Positions 12,349 through 24,813 are shown, counted from the stretch's first letter. The stretch is DNA of 64,000 nucleotides from Limonium bicolor (GCA_023374045.1 CM041776.1:345897636-345961635), one strand, 5' to 3'. Notes: generated by a model from the sequence alone, not told the origin. Program-made: numbers and translations.

Positions 12349-13023
12349 TGTTAGGATTTCGGGCCCATTTCCCCAGGATCGTGGTGAGATCGACATGGTT
12401 ACCGAAGAAGGAAAAACACAAGATAATGTAATGATAAAATAGCGACACAAGGATATACGTGGTTTAGTCTAAACATGGCCTCCACGAGAGGAGATAAAAC
12501 AACTTTCATTAAGAGGATGAGAATTACAAGTTTAAATGAGGATTACCCAACCAACCCATCAACCCGTGTTTCCCATAGAACCACCCTTGACTCCTTTGGA
12601 TGTGATCCCCACAAGTTGGGATGATCCTAAGCTACGGGTTACTAGATCTATTTATAGCGATAGATCTAAACCCTTCACTTATCCCAACGTTAACCCAGTA
12701 ACAATTGCCACATAATGGCTCACAAGTTACAATGTTTATAACCTCATTTTCACAATCCATTAACACCTAGTAACAAATAACACTCGAGTATCTAGAAAGC
12801 CAGAAATCTAAATTTCTTCTTTCAAGGATTTAACTTCCTTCTAACTCTCCTCATAATGTTAGAAACTCACATGCTTTAGACGCCATTAATTTTCACCGCA
12901 TAAATACTCCCACTAATACATCTTCAACTTCCGTGAAACTCTTCATAAATAATAAATTAAATGGATAACATAACCAATTAACTTCACAAGAGTAACTCAA
13001 CGGATTAAGCATTAATTCTAACA
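12349..13023 (-). repeat. LTR (3' LTR of minus-strand element)
   Basis: 675 bp, starting tgttaggatttcgggccc and ending gcattaattctaaca. Matches 18273-18997 along its length with small indels, the largest being about 40 bp near 18497. Confidence 0.88.
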
Positions 13024-15177
13024 ATTCTTGCTCTTAATGTTCAATCCGGCCAATCACATACCACTATCAATGTTTAATACCCCGGATCTAAAAATGGTGA
13101 TTAAATTACTCTAATAAAATTATTAAGGGCCTAATGGTGCCTAAAGAGTTGGTAAAAAGAATAAAACCAAAAGAAAGAGAAAACGCTTGAAAAGCGAAAA
13201 ACGTTAAAATGCGCGTTAAATGAGTATAAGAGATACATGATCTCGAGAGGGTCCGAGATGGATTCCTAAGGCTTAGTTAGGCCTAATAAGTATACGGGAA
13301 TGATTCCCGAAGAAAACGGATCCAAATAATGGATTAAAACGATAACGGAGTTTTAAAGCACGTTTTTCGAGAAAACCCGAAAACGTGACTTTAAGTGGTC
13401 AAATGGACCCGTAAAAATTATAGTTGATTAAATAACTATAAATAAATATTAATGGATGCTTAATAACCATTAAAATTAATTAAACGAGAAAATTCCGGAA
13501 AACGGACCCGGTAAGTGAATAGTGTCATAACCGGGAGATAAAACGCGTTTAATTCGAAAAACGGGGAAAACGCTCCAGCTCACTAATAATGTGGGACCGG
13601 TTTTAATATACACACACACACTTACTTAAACAATTAGTTAGTTTATTAAGTCACTAGATGACAATAAATAAAGTGAGGAGGGAATAGTTAAAAGGGGGGT
13701 TAGTGATTCTCTCACCTCCATTCTCCTTAGCAGCCACGTTTTTCCTCCTCCTCTCTGCATATCTTCTTCCTCTGCCTATTTCCGATTTGAGAAGAAACAA
13801 AGCAGCCACCACCTCCTTCCTCCATTATCTCACTCATTTCTTCACCAAATCACACAAAAACACCACCATTGAATTCCTCTCGTCAAGGGCTACGTTTTCC
13901 ACCCTTCGAAAGCTTGGAACCTCCATCTTCACCTCCATGGCAGTTTGGCCTCTTGAAGCTTAAAGGGGTGCTTTGGACTCCCCATCATCTCCTTAATGTT
14001 TTAAGGTAATAATATAATCAAGAGTTCCATCCTTTCCTAGCTTGTTCTTGTAAAATCAAAAAAAAAACCCACGTTGGATTTTTCTCCATTTCAGCCGATT
14101 TCTTCATGCCTTTGTGGAGTGTTGGAAATTCCATCATTTGATTGCCAAGCTCTCCTTTTGGGAACTTTAAGGTAATACCTAAGTTAAAGCCTTGAAACTA
14201 GCTCCTTAGAATACTAGTTTTTTTTTTTTTGTGGGAAAATTTGAATTGATTGGTTGTTATGTGTGGAATGGAATATGGTTGTAGCTAGCAATCCATGTTC
14301 CTTTGTGTGATGTGGAAACAAGAAGAGAAAGAGGGAACAAGAGAAAGAGGAAGAAGAGAAGGAAAAACTGAAAATCAACAAGGTAAAGAGCCCACCTTGT
14401 ATTGATTTTATTTGACTTGTAAAACAGATTTTTAGTGTTGAATTAATGGTATTGTTTTAGTGTGGTTAAGATACTACAACATGAAAGAATGATGACGATG
14501 TGTAATGTTGTTTAAGTGTGAGAAATAAGCTTGGGAACTAAGCTAGTTTATATGTGTGAATAAATGGGAATTTGATGTGGTTTTGATGTCTAAACCGAAC
14601 AGGGGAGAAGAAGTGTTTGTGAGCATATTTGGTGTGGTGAAAATGTTAGAAAAGTAGCCTAGTTATGGCAAAATTTGTGTAGGAATTTAAGGGGGTTTGA
14701 GTATGGTTGTGGGTAAGTAATGACCTAGAGAAACTAGGTGTTGATGGTGGTTGTTTTGGTTTAGAAAATCACCAAGGGAACACTTGTTTAATAAGAGGAG
14801 ATGGATGCTAAAATCTGTAGCAAGAACTTGTGTAAATGCCTAAGGAGCTTTAGGAAAAGGAATGAGAATTCGAGGCTTTAAGAGTGAGTCTTGGAACTTG
14901 GTAATCGGTGTGCATTATCTTGGAAGTTTTGGAATGGTCAAATTAAGTGAGTGCAAATTCAAGTGCCAAGAGGAGTTAGAAAATGCACAAGTGTGCCTTG
15001 GTGCAAAAATTAGAATGCAAAATAAGTGATTTTGAGTAAGAATTTGGGTAAGGGTTTAACCCATGATTTGAAGAGGTTTGGAGCATGTTTAAAGGTGGTT
15101 AAACATGTGGAAAGTTTATGGAAAGATTAAGGGTGGTTTAAGGATTGATTTGGAGTGGAAAAATCAAGTTTGGAGCA

Positions 15178-15380
15178 GGTTTTAGCAGGGTCCGGGACTT
15201 GGTCCTTGGACAAAGTCCCGGACCACACTTAAAAAACGGTCGAGAGTTGCAGCACACCCCTGGTCCGGGACTATACTCCAGGACAAGGTCCCGGACCATA
15301 GTCTAAAATCAGCCGAGAGTTAGGAAAACAATTGGTCCGGGACTTTAGGTAAGGACCAAGTCCCGGACCACCCCCAGAAA
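15178..15380. repeat. Three tandem hairpin units ggtccgggact...agtcccggacc
   Basis: Three consecutive units of about 70-75 bp, each containing ggtccgggact paired with its reverse complement about 30 bp later and separated by gccgagagtt-like spacers. Strong hairpin potential within the 4.35 kb LTR. Confidence 0.85.
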
Positions 15381-16594
15381 CCTACAGAGAGCATTTTAAA
15401 GGTTTTAAATGATGGGGGTTTGAATGTTAATGATGTTATAAGATGTTAAGGCCTTGTTTGGTGACATGTAAAGGCCCTAAGAAGTGTAAGAAAGTGTTAG
15501 AAGAGAGTGAGAAATGAGAACTCAAATTAACAAGTGTAAAACCGAGATAACGGGATAAACGGGGTTAAGTACGGGAGTATTAGTTTTACATACCGTAATG
15601 CTTTGATGTTAATAAAACATTTGAATGTTATCAGTGGATCGTGCGTGAACCAAGCATGGTGAGATGACACGGTAAAAGTAAAAACCCCGGTGAAAGGTAT
15701 GATTTTCTCATGCCCCGTATGCTAACCGAGTTACTCTGATTTGTGTGTTTGTGTGCCGGCTTAATCAAGATTAAAGCATGAAAATAATCCCTTGTTTGAT
15801 TATGCATGCATTGTTGTATGTTGTATGAGCTAACATACTTGTATGCCGGTGTGGTCTAACGTAGTGCATAGACCGACTCTTAGTGAGTATTTGATTGACT
15901 AGAAACCCGTTGAACGGGTAGTCACATAACCAATGGAAGTATGCAAACACACATAAACTATCGATTTAAGTGTAATGATAACACAAACATATAAACTCCC
16001 TAGAATGTGAGGAGATGTACGGGTTGAGTAAATACCCGATAACGGTTAGGAAACCGTATTGCAACAATCCACGAAATAAATATGAGTGGAGGGATAAACG
16101 ATCCTCCATCGAGAGGATCAAAGTTAGTCCAATAATGTAAACATATAAGAAGGGTAAAAGAGACCTAAGGGACTATGTGACTCCCTTGAGATACGGTCGA
16201 CCTCTTATATGAGGATTTTACCCGGTATAAGAAAATATCCGAATGTATAAGCATATGATTGTGAGGGTAACCCTTAAACCTAAGATTACCCGAATTTAAG
16301 TAAAGTTCCCAAAGTCATTAGAAACATCGAGAATGATGCTTCTAGACTAATATACATGATATTATTATAACTCCGAGAGAGGAGTGTATGGGAACGAGAG
16401 TAGTCCGAGAGTAGTCGGACCTAAGTAAAAGAGATAGGAACTAAGAGAGAGTTCCGTGAGCTAGTTGAACCTTCCCACCATGCTAGACCCAGAGTAGGGT
16501 CGAAACCGGGGAAGTAAGACTATGCTAGAGAGCCATGAGTTTTGGCTTAAGTATGTATAAGAGTAACAAGCGTGACGTAGGAGACCTGTAGTGT

Positions 16595-16800
16595 CTCGAG
16601 AATCTACAAGAGCTGAGTATGAATAACCCAAGAGTGTGGGTGAGATAATGAGTATAAATAACCCGAGAGAAAGGGGTGAGTATATGTATGAGTAACCCGA
16701 GAGAATGGGTAAGTAAAAGAATGAGTAGCCCAAGAGAATGGGTGTGTATACGAATAAGTAATCCGAGAGAGCGGGTGAGGTATTGAATAAGTAAACAAGG
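16595..16800. repeat. About 40 bp tandem repeats (gagtaacccgagagaatggg)
   Basis: Five degenerate units of 38-45 bp carrying gagta(t)..taacccgagagaatgggt, at about 16613, 16651, 16689, 16720 and 16755. Overlapping minus-strand open frames here are by-products of the repeat. Confidence 0.75.
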
Positions 16801-17431
16801 CATAGTGAGGATAACCCTCAATGCCTAAGAGTAACCAGTTACCACTAACAACATTGTTATGTTAGTTAGGAATCGTGTTCCGTGATTGGATGTAGATTCC
16901 TTGTGTGATATACATATATTGTATTGCCATGATGCATGTTGTTTGATTAAAATGAACTCCATGTATATCCGACCCAAAGTAGTCGGCGTACCGCGGTTAG
17001 CACGCGGTATATGCGAATTTCATATTCAGCGTAAGCTGACCCCCTAGGGGGAACGTTTTTAGTGTGCAGGTACTTGAAGCTGACCACCGTTCGAGAGAGT
17101 AGGAGGAGGGGACTGCTGTGAGCATGGGTAGTTAGATTGTAATTACTTATGCGTTTGATTGAGGTGTAAGTCCGAGTATGTTATCGGCATCCGTATATTG
17201 TAGACTCGGTATAGTAGGGATATGAATTGAGTATTGTATTTGTATGAAGTACTCGGTTGTTCCAGTTCATCAGACCGTTACGGTATGTAAGAAAGGCCTG
17301 GTTAGCCACATGGGTGGCTAACGGCGTTGTTTCACCCCTCGTTGTAATTAGAGTTCCGCTGCGTGAGTAGGAGTAAATAGTAACGGTTTAAGAGGTAATG
17401 ATGAGATTAACGGTTGGGGTGTTACACAATG

Positions 17432-18258
17432 CCAAACTTCCTCTTGAATAATAATCCTAAAGATAGCCCACACAAGGGCCGAATAGCTTCATCTGGATTG
17501 TTTACATTCAAACTTCGATAAATTGACCACTCCTCTCTGAGCCCTCAAAGACTCATCTGGTCCAAATATTCATGGACCCGCCACAAACACGGAGTAAGTA
17601 GCAAATCAGGAAACAACTACGCAACCAAAGACAATAGTGATCTCTTCCGTCTTTATCTAGTTCTCGTAAAGTCTCCAAACATGACCTAACAATAGCTTCA
17701 CAATTGATCACCACGCGAAGCTCCATTTGTGGTTATATGCGTGCTACCACAACCCTAGGTCTACCCACTTGCTAGATGATCTCCAGGGCTCCATGGAAGT
17801 CCACGATCCGTCACGTGACCCGAGAAAATATATTTTTTTCTCATTTTCTGCACCAATTCATCACCATTGAGGCTTCACTAGATCTCACCATCCTTTATTG
17901 TACTTACTCCCCCACAAAAGGGTTTACAAAATAAAGAACTAGATCTAACTTCAAATATGAACGATGCACCCGGATTTTTCAAGATTTAAGATTTCCAACT
18001 TAATCTCTTTCCAACAGCACATCAACATCTTCAAGTACATCCCCACACCAAAAAACATACGTAGTTGATGAATTTATTTTTTACAAGCTCATCCTCTCTA
18101 CCTAACTTGTTTTCAATCCTTACATCTTCTTAAGAACACGTCACCTCTCCAACTGCTTCCTTCATTTTTCACTTTTATCAAAGCCCACATTATCTTGAAT
18201 CGCCATTCTCTCTTCCCGATGCCATCTCCACCAACATCGATGCCCCAAAAAACTATGA
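17432..18258 (-). other. Noncoding core of the LTR derivative
   Basis: Internal DNA between nested LTR and primer-binding site. No open frame longer than about 60 codons and no gag or pol similarity seen on either strand. Confidence 0.6.
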
Positions 18259-18270
18259 GCTCTGATACCA
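18259..18270 (-). other. Primer-binding site, initiator Met tRNA
   Basis: gctctgatacca, whose minus-strand reading TGGTATCAGAGC is the exact 12 nt complement of the plant initiator-Met tRNA 3' end. It sits two bases inside the LTR. Confidence 0.92.
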
Positions 18271-18272
18271 CT

Positions 18273-18997
18273 TGTTAGGATTTAGGGTCCATTTCCCCAG
18301 GATCGAGGTGAGATCGACATGGTTACCGAAAAGGAAAAACACAAGATAATGTAATGATAAAATAGCGACACAAGGATTTACGTGGTTCGGTCCAAACATA
18401 ATCTACGTCCACGGGAGGAGATAAAACAACTTTCCTTAAGAGGATGACGATTACAAGTTTATATGAGGATTACCCAACCAACCCATCAACCCGTGTTTCC
18501 CGTGTTTCCCTTGGTGTTTTTACCTGAGTCCCTTTGAGTTCTCATAGAACCACTCTTGACTCCCTTGGATGTGGTCCCCACAAGTTGGGATGATCCTAAT
18601 TCCTAAGCTATGGGTTACTAGATTATTTATAGCGATAGATCTAAACCCTTCACTTATCCCAACGTTAACCCAGTAAAACTGCCACATAATGGCTCACAAG
18701 TTACAACATTTACAACCTCATTAACACAATCCATTAACACCTAGTAACAACTAGCACTCGGGTATCTAGAAAGCCAGAAGTCTAAACTTCTTCTTTCAAA
18801 GATTCAACTTCCTTATAACTCTCCTCATAATGTTAGAAACTCACATGCTTCAGATGCCATTAATTTTCACCACATAAATGCTCCCACTAATGGATCTTAA
18901 ACTTCCGTGAAACTCTTCGTAAATAATAAATTAATTGGATGACGAAACCAATTAACTCCACAAGAGTAACTCAATGGATTTAGCATTAATTCTAACA
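18273..18997 (-). repeat. LTR (5' LTR of minus-strand element)
   Basis: 725 bp, tgttaggatttagggtcc to gcattaattctaaca. Partner of 12349-13023. Confidence 0.88.
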
Positions 18998-19019
18998 CCC
19001 TCTTATTACGATGTCCTGA

Positions 19020-19560
19020 CAAACCTTCCAATCGGTGGAGGTGTTTTCTTAATGGCATGGTACGACTTGACTTTCCATATCATCAAGTGTTCAATATAAG
19101 TTTAACAAAGTTTACATTTTTGAAACAAAGAGAAAGTATATTAATTAACGATCAATAGTATAGGACATGAGATGGAACATATAGACAGCTTGACTTGCAT
19201 GTGCCATCTCAAGATTCTCAAAGCAAGTACATCCAATTGTAGTTTCCAGCCTGCTACAAATGGCTCTATTACGTCTATTATAACACCACTTATAACTATC
19301 CAATTTCATCCTAAGCTAAGCTTTTATATTATCTAATACACTTCTATTTATTAGCATGCTTGGCATTAAAAACATATTCATTGCGGACCTCCCAAATATA
19401 ATACATACTCCACTAAGCCGTAAGACTTCATATAATTCCTTGGCAGAGAGTCAGGGTTACCAACACAACAAACAAATCTCTACTATTTTGGGTTGTAGCT
19501 CCCATGGAAATCATTTCTTTTCTAACTTTAACTAGGATGGGAAACATCAGCCTTTTTTCG
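19020..19560 (-). mobile_element. Possible LINE C-terminal remnant
   Basis: Broken minus-strand frames give stretches such as YYIWEVRNEYVFNAKHANK, which fits the iWxxRN.xxF pattern after the zinc-binding RT domain of plant LINEs. Several stops interrupt it. Weak evidence. Confidence 0.3.
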
Positions 19561-19781
19561 AGTTATAGAATATGTTCGTATGGCTATGTTAAAAATATAT
19601 CACAGAAATATCAACACGAGAATCGGAGGTTATCATAAAATCTACTTCAGGTTATTACCAGATGTCTCAAATCAAGACCACTGAGCTACAAGTTGGCAGC
19701 TGGAAACTCAATTATTTATTCAACAATAAATATAACACCACATCAACAAATCTTCCATTTATGAAAATAATTCCTTTTCCA

Positions 19782-20245
19782 TTAACATAGTGGTGAACGA
19801 TGAGCAACAGTATATTGTGAAATTAAATGGGCTTGGAAGGCAACAATCAGAGCTCTCTGCTTGGTGGCATGGGAAGATAGAAATAGAAAAACCTTTAATC
19901 CGGATGCCTCGACGACTTGGGATCCGTTTGAAACAATGAAGCTTAACGTTTGGCGATGGTGCAACTTAAATGGAATCACCCCCCACTTGATATGCACTCG
20001 TTTCTTCATGATGACTGCTTATTTCATCGATGGAAAGCCTTGCTGTGAGGGTTTGTGTGTGTCTGTTTCTTCTTCTTGTTTGGTCTTTATGCGAAGGTCT
20101 TCTTGTTTGTGGTCCTAGTAGTATAAGGTATTAGGCTTGTTGTTTTCTCCTTTTTGTTTTCTCCTTTCTCCCTCCCACTCTTGCTACTTTGTACATTCAT
20201 CTATACAAGGCCTGGCGCCAACCATTAAAAATAAAAAAAAAAACA
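19782..20245 (+). mobile_element. LINE 3' end fragment with poly(A)
   Basis: An open frame (about 19820-20115) contains CLVAWEDRNRKTF and LNVWRWCNLN, matching the C-terminal tail of plant LINE ORF2. It is followed by a T-rich 3' UTR and an A-rich tail at 20228-20244. The upstream part of the element is missing (5' truncation). Confidence 0.65.
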
Positions 20246-20614
20246 GTACATTGTCATAAAAACAATAGGAGTAGATCATGTAGTTAGTTTTCTTCAACTC
20301 ATAAACTAAATGTGAGAGATAACCATCTCATAATTCATTTTTTCTCCTTTTTCTAAGATATAAATTAAAAGTCTTAATGATTTCAGCTCCGTGCCCAGAA
20401 ATAACCTTCAGTTATGTGAATCATTTAAATTCTATTACTCGTTTTTTTCCCTCCTTTACCTGATTGTTTGCTCTCTTCTGCCCTTGATTCTCTATTCTCC
20501 AGCAGAGTAGCTTTCGGCCGATTCTTCTTGTGTGTATATATATAGTTCCATACATTAATCTACATCTACACAATTGAATTGTAAATGCTCATACTTCACA
20601 AATCCTTTCATTTC
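20246..20614. other. 3' flank of the LRR kinase locus
   Basis: AT- and T-rich DNA downstream of the kinase stop codon. It probably holds the 3' UTR and polyadenylation region of the minus-strand gene. No other gene is seen. Confidence 0.5.
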
Positions 20615-23600
20615 TTAGGTGCTCTCTCCTTTCTTCTTTGTCAAAAGAGACAGAATCTGCAGAACCTCTTTCATAGATGGTCTCAAAGAAGGCAGCGTGC
20701 TGGTGCACATCAGTCCCAACTTGAACACATTGCTCATTTCTTCAACGTAACATGGTTGAAGCACCTCCTTATCCAGAGAACTCACAATGTCAACGTCCCG
20801 GTCACCGTAATTCTTCCACGACCAATCCGCTAGGTTCAGAGTGTTGCTCCCTTTGTTTGGTTCCTTCCCTGTTACCAACTCTAATAGAACCACCCCAAAG
20901 CTGTACACATCAACCTTCTCGCTCACTTTCCTTGTGTATCGGTACTCTGTTTCAAATTCGAATACCAACAAGCATAACTTTTTATACAAATGAAGTCACA
21001 AAAGCAATTCAATTTGTTTAGCCTATATATATATATATGGTTCTTAAACTTTTCATGCGTACCTGGTGCAAAGTATCCAAAAGAACCAGCAACTGCAGAC
21101 ATGGGGTTAGGCTCGCCTTTATTCACTGAAATTTTGGCGAGCCCAAAATCAGCTATCTTTGCATTAAACTCCGCATCCAGCAATATGTTGCTGGACTTCA
21201 CATCCCTATGAATAATTGGCGGAGAGCAGTCATGGTGCAGGTAACACAACCCTTGAGCCACACCAATCGAAATCCTTAACCTGGTAGGCCAATCCAACAA
21301 TTTCCTCTCCTCTTCCTCACTGCTGCTGCTGCTACTTCCAGTCGACGAACCAAAGAAAATATCCCTACCCTGTCTCTCCTTATGTATCCACTTATCCAGG
21401 CTTCGATTCTTCATGTACTCGTAAACCAGCAACTTCACCTCATCACTCGAGATACAGCACAACAGCTTCACTATGTTTGAGTGCCGAATTGTTCCAAGTA
21501 TCTGAACCTCAGCTATGAACTGATCATCAACCTTTTTATTGTTCTGTATCTTCTTAACTGCCACTGCATCTCCCTCCCTGTTTATCCCCACTCGGTAGAC
21601 TTTCCCTGACCCGCCTGATCCAACCACATTGTGATCTGACAGCCTCGTCACGATGGTCTCTTCCGTGAAGTCTAGCCTCCTTTGAAATGAAGTCAGCTTC
21701 CATGCCATCATGTTGTGGTTATTGTTTTCTCGCCGATGTCTGAGTCCCTTAATCGTGTAGATAGTGAAGTACAATGTGGCTAGGAAAACGAAAGCTGCCA
21801 GAACTAATATCAGGGCTAGGTACTTGGATGACAGTTGCTTACGACGAGATGAGCTAGTGGAGGAAGAACCACATCTGGGTAGTGTCGACACCAGGTTTCC
21901 TTTTGCTGTACATAACTGGGTGTTGTTTGAAAAACTGTTTTCATATGCCAAGTTGTCCAACGAGTACGGAACCTCTCTGAGCTGATTATTTTGGACAAAT
22001 CAAGATAGTTGAGGTTCCGTTTCCCAAGTTGAGACGGGATTTCACCGGACAGATCGTTGTTTGACAAATCAAGGTACGACAGAACAGGCAAGGTGCCAAG
22101 GGAACTAGGAATCGGACCGGAGAGCTGATTGTTCGCGACGTTAAGAGAAGTGAGCGATTTCCATGAAGTTATCTTCATTGGTAGCCGACCTGAAAGCCGA
22201 TTTCCTTCGAGGGAGAGCTCTTCGAGTGAGGCTAAAGCGGTGAGTTGCGGTGGAATTGAGCCAGTGAGGCGGTTTTCCCGCCTTTGAAGACGTGTAGATT
22301 GGTCCATTGGGATGTGGTAGAAGGGATCTCGCCCGTGAATTCATTGTTGTCAATCTCAAGTCTGGTCATGTTCCATGACAGGTGTTGTGGTAATCGACCA
22401 TGAAGCGGTTGAAACTTAATTGTAAGCTGTACGTTGGGTAATGTCCAGATTGGGGATGGGATTTCTCCGGTGAAAGAGTTGTTTTAGAGCTGTAGGGTCC
22501 GGAGGGTCTTGCAGTTTCCAAGGGATTTTGGTACCTCCCCGCTCATCATTATTGCAAAACGCGGTTACACCTATTAACGCTCCATTGGAGCAGAGATTCT
22601 CCGGAAGAGGACCTGAGAATTGGTTATACCCAATCTGCAATTGCGTGAAATTGGAATGTAGACCCAATTCGGGTGGCAGAGGACCATAAAACTTATTCTC
22701 AAACAACCTCACTTCTTCCAGTTCAGGCAACAATTCAATACCCGCTGGCAACTCACCACTCATGATTAAACAATTCAAAAACCTCAGCCGCTTTAACTTC
22801 CTAAAACCCTCCGGAATCGAACCGATCAAGCTGTTATTGGATATATCAATTTCAGTCAAACTCGTCGCCTCTATCGTACCAGGTAAACCTCCAGACAGCT
22901 TGTTCTTGAAGAGGTATACGACCGTCAAGTTCTTCAACGTGAATAGTCCCTTTGGGATCGAACCCGTCAAACCGTTATACGCCACATCCAAGTGTTCTAG
23001 GCTCGTTAACCCCTCAAAACTCGTCGGGATTTCACCCACCAGATTGCACTCGGACAACCTCAGATACTTGAGATTCCGTAACCGTCCAATCTCGGGGCGT
23101 AGTATCGGATTCGAGAACGGATTGATGGCTAGTGACAGATTTTCGAGGTTGGTAAGGTTTCCGATCTCGGCCGGGTATGTCCCGTTGAGCAACAACTGCA
23201 TCAGGCTGAGGGTCCGGAGTTCTTTGAGTTCCGAAATAGAGGGAGGGATTCGCCGGTGAAATTATTTCCAGTGAGATCGAGGTATTGTAAGGAGGGTGAT
23301 AGTTTTTGATGTCGTGTGGGAATGAACCGATGAGGAGGTTTTGTGAGAGGTCGAGATGTGTGAGGGAGGTGCAGTTGTATAGAGAGGTGGGGAATGTGCC
23401 CGGTAAAAAGTTCCATGAGAGGTTGAGGTGGGTGAGGTGCGGGAGGGTGCAGATTGATGAAGGGAATTCGCCAATGATGTTGTAATTGGAGAGGGAGATT
23501 CCGGTGACGACGGCGCGAGTTGAGGATGAAGAGCATTGGATGCCGTCCCAGTTGCAGTGGGAGGCTGTGGTGGTGGTGCTCCAGGTGGAGAGGGATGGTG

Positions 23601-23718
23601 GGTTTCCCCATTGCTGCTTGATGGTGAGGAGAATTGACCGATCGGATTGGGAATTGGCGGGAGTGGGGAGGAAGATGAGAAGGAACGGAAGGAAGAGGAT
23701 TAAGGGTAGTTTAGCCAT
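20615..23718 (-). pseudogene. LRR receptor-like kinase (At5g25930/HSL1-like), disrupted ectodomain
   Basis: The translation resembles LRR subfamily XI receptor kinases, closest in wording to the Arabidopsis At5g25930 type: a plasma-membrane Ser/Thr kinase with an extracellular ligand-binding LRR domain. Start ATG at 23718 gives a signal peptide (MAKLPLILFLPFLLIF), then the LRR N-terminal cap with CNWDGIQC and about 20 LRRs down to 21990. The transmembrane helix is at 21822-21751. Kinase motifs are intact: glycine loop GSGGSGKVY (21621-21595), VAVKK, HRDVKSSN (from 21210), DFG (21150-21142) and APE. One intron, 20947-21062 (GTACGC...AACAG), splits the APE codons, as in relatives. The ectodomain is broken by apparent one-base deletions near 23300, 23250, 22546, 22278 and 21990, plus an in-frame TAA at 22484-22486. 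Together these suggest a pseudogene. Sequence errors could explain the indels, but less easily the nonsense codon. Confidence 0.85.
20947..21062 (-). other. Intron of the LRR kinase gene
   Basis: 116 bp. Donor GTACGC directly after the CCAG codon part, acceptor GAAACAG. Joining the exons restores APEYRYTRKVSEKVDVYSFG across the kinase activation segment. Contains a (TA)n run at about 21025-21038. Confidence 0.9.
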
Positions 23719-23991
23719 GTTTAGGATGATCGTTTTTGTCCCTCCGGTGGGGTGGATGGCGGAAGAGGCGGGGAAGGAAACGGAGTGTTCATCTGTGATG
23801 GCGAGTGGAGGGACGAGGATAAAGACAAAAAGCAAGTCAAAGGTGTAGATTAGTCAAAGTGAAAGAGGTATTTGTTTTACGAGTAGTAGTAGATGGTCAA
23901 TTTTGGCTAACGGATTTTAGAAGAAAGGTCCTAATCCTATGTTGACGGTTCTCGAAGCTGATGCTGTCCGCTGATCTTTCTTTCCCTCCCA
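23719..23991. promoter_or_regulatory. 5' flank of the LRR kinase locus
   Basis: The region upstream of the minus-strand start codon, where the promoter would be expected. No distinctive TATA box or other element stands out, and it ends at a hAT insertion. Confidence 0.35.
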
Positions 23992-23999
23992 TAGGTCAG

Positions 24000-24813
24000 G
24001 GGTGAGCATTTGGATAATTCGGTTAACTGAAATTCAAATTGTAAAAAAAAAATTGGATTTTGGTTAATTCGGTTTTTAATCGAATTATCCAAATTTTGAT
24101 CAAAACCGAATTAACTGAAATCCAAATTATTCAAAATCTGAATTTTTTTAAGTTGAAAACTGAAAACCGAACCGAAATCCAAAATTTGCTTTAATTCGGA
24201 TTTCAATTAACCGAAATTTTTAAAAAAACCAAAAACCGATTTTTAAAATCTGATTTTAGTTAACTGAATTTTTTAAAAAAAAATCAAACACATTTTTTTT
24301 GTTTCATGTTCATCATCAGCAACATTAATAACCATAAGCTGCTAGAAAATTGTGAATTCCCTAGTTGTCAATTCATCACAACAGAAACAAAAAGAACTCA
24401 CTCAAACATTAGACTAGTTACATCAAACTAGGGGTGAGCAGCGATGAACGATGTTCCAAAAAACCAGTTACATATAATTAATTTGACGAAAAAAGAATAA
24501 TATGACATTATATAATTGAAGCATTGGAGCAATGCGAGATAGGGTTATAAATTTTGACATTCACTTTGTCATGTTTAAAGAGTATTAACTATTAAGGAAA
24601 GATTTAGGGATTTTCTTTAAAAAAAAGTTTGGATAATTTGATTAACCGAATTTTACAGGGTTAAAACCGAAATCCAAACCGAATTATAATTTGGATATTC
24701 GAATAACCAAAATTTTAAATTCGATTTTAAAATTCGGTTAAAAATCCAAAAAAAAATCGGTTAATTTGGATTTTGGATAAATCCAAATTATCCAATCCAA
24801 ATGCTCACCCCTA
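24000..24813. mobile_element. hAT-like non-autonomous element
   Basis: Inverted ends ggggtgagcatttgg and ccaaatgctcacccc. taggtcag (23992-23999) before and caggtcag (24814-24821) after form a 7 of 8 match to an 8 bp hAT TSD. The interior is made of inverted variants of aaccgaattatcc, with no transposase. Confidence 0.7.

Larger units (their letters stand above)
13073..17426. mobile_element. Solo LTR, 4.35 kb, probably Ty3/gypsy long-LTR type
   Basis: Ends are TTTAATACCCC and GGGGTGTTACA. The latter is the reverse complement of TGTAACACCCC, the usual start of several long plant gypsy LTRs, so the left end carries small changes. A perfect 5 bp TSD caatg flanks it (13068-13072 and 17427-17431). 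No retroviral protein is encoded. It includes a CA run (13610), a pyrimidine-rich leader-like stretch (13690-13960), two ttaaggtaat donor-like sites (13999 and 14168) and two internal repeat blocks listed separately. Assignment to a Tekay/Del-like family is inference from length and ends. Confidence 0.75.
12349..18997 (-). mobile_element. Non-autonomous LTR retroelement (no coding core), split by a solo LTR
   Basis: Two similar LTRs (12349-13023 and 18273-18997) start TGTTAGGATTT and end ATTCTAACA on the plus strand. A perfect 5 bp TSD ccctc lies outside (12344-12348 and 18998-19002). The primer-binding site gives the minus orientation, as does a TATA box on the minus strand of both LTRs (gctataaatagatct near 12650 and a similar one near 18630). 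Once the nested element is removed, the core is only about 890 bp and holds no gag or pol. It is therefore a deletion derivative of the LARD/TRIM type that must rely on proteins of another element. Confidence 0.88.

Noticed and set aside
13703..13963. 86-residue open frame with a hydrophobic start
   Set aside because: It lies in the pyrimidine-rich leader-like part of a 4.35 kb LTR. The hydrophobic residues follow from CTC/TTC composition, and no domain is visible.
16461..16821. Overlapping minus-strand open frames with SLGLLI repeats
   Set aside because: A direct product of the 40 bp tandem repeat in the LTR, in several frames at once.
22762..23259. Plus-strand 165-residue open frame over the receptor kinase
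   Set aside because: Antisense shadow of the LRR coding strand, with no independent support.
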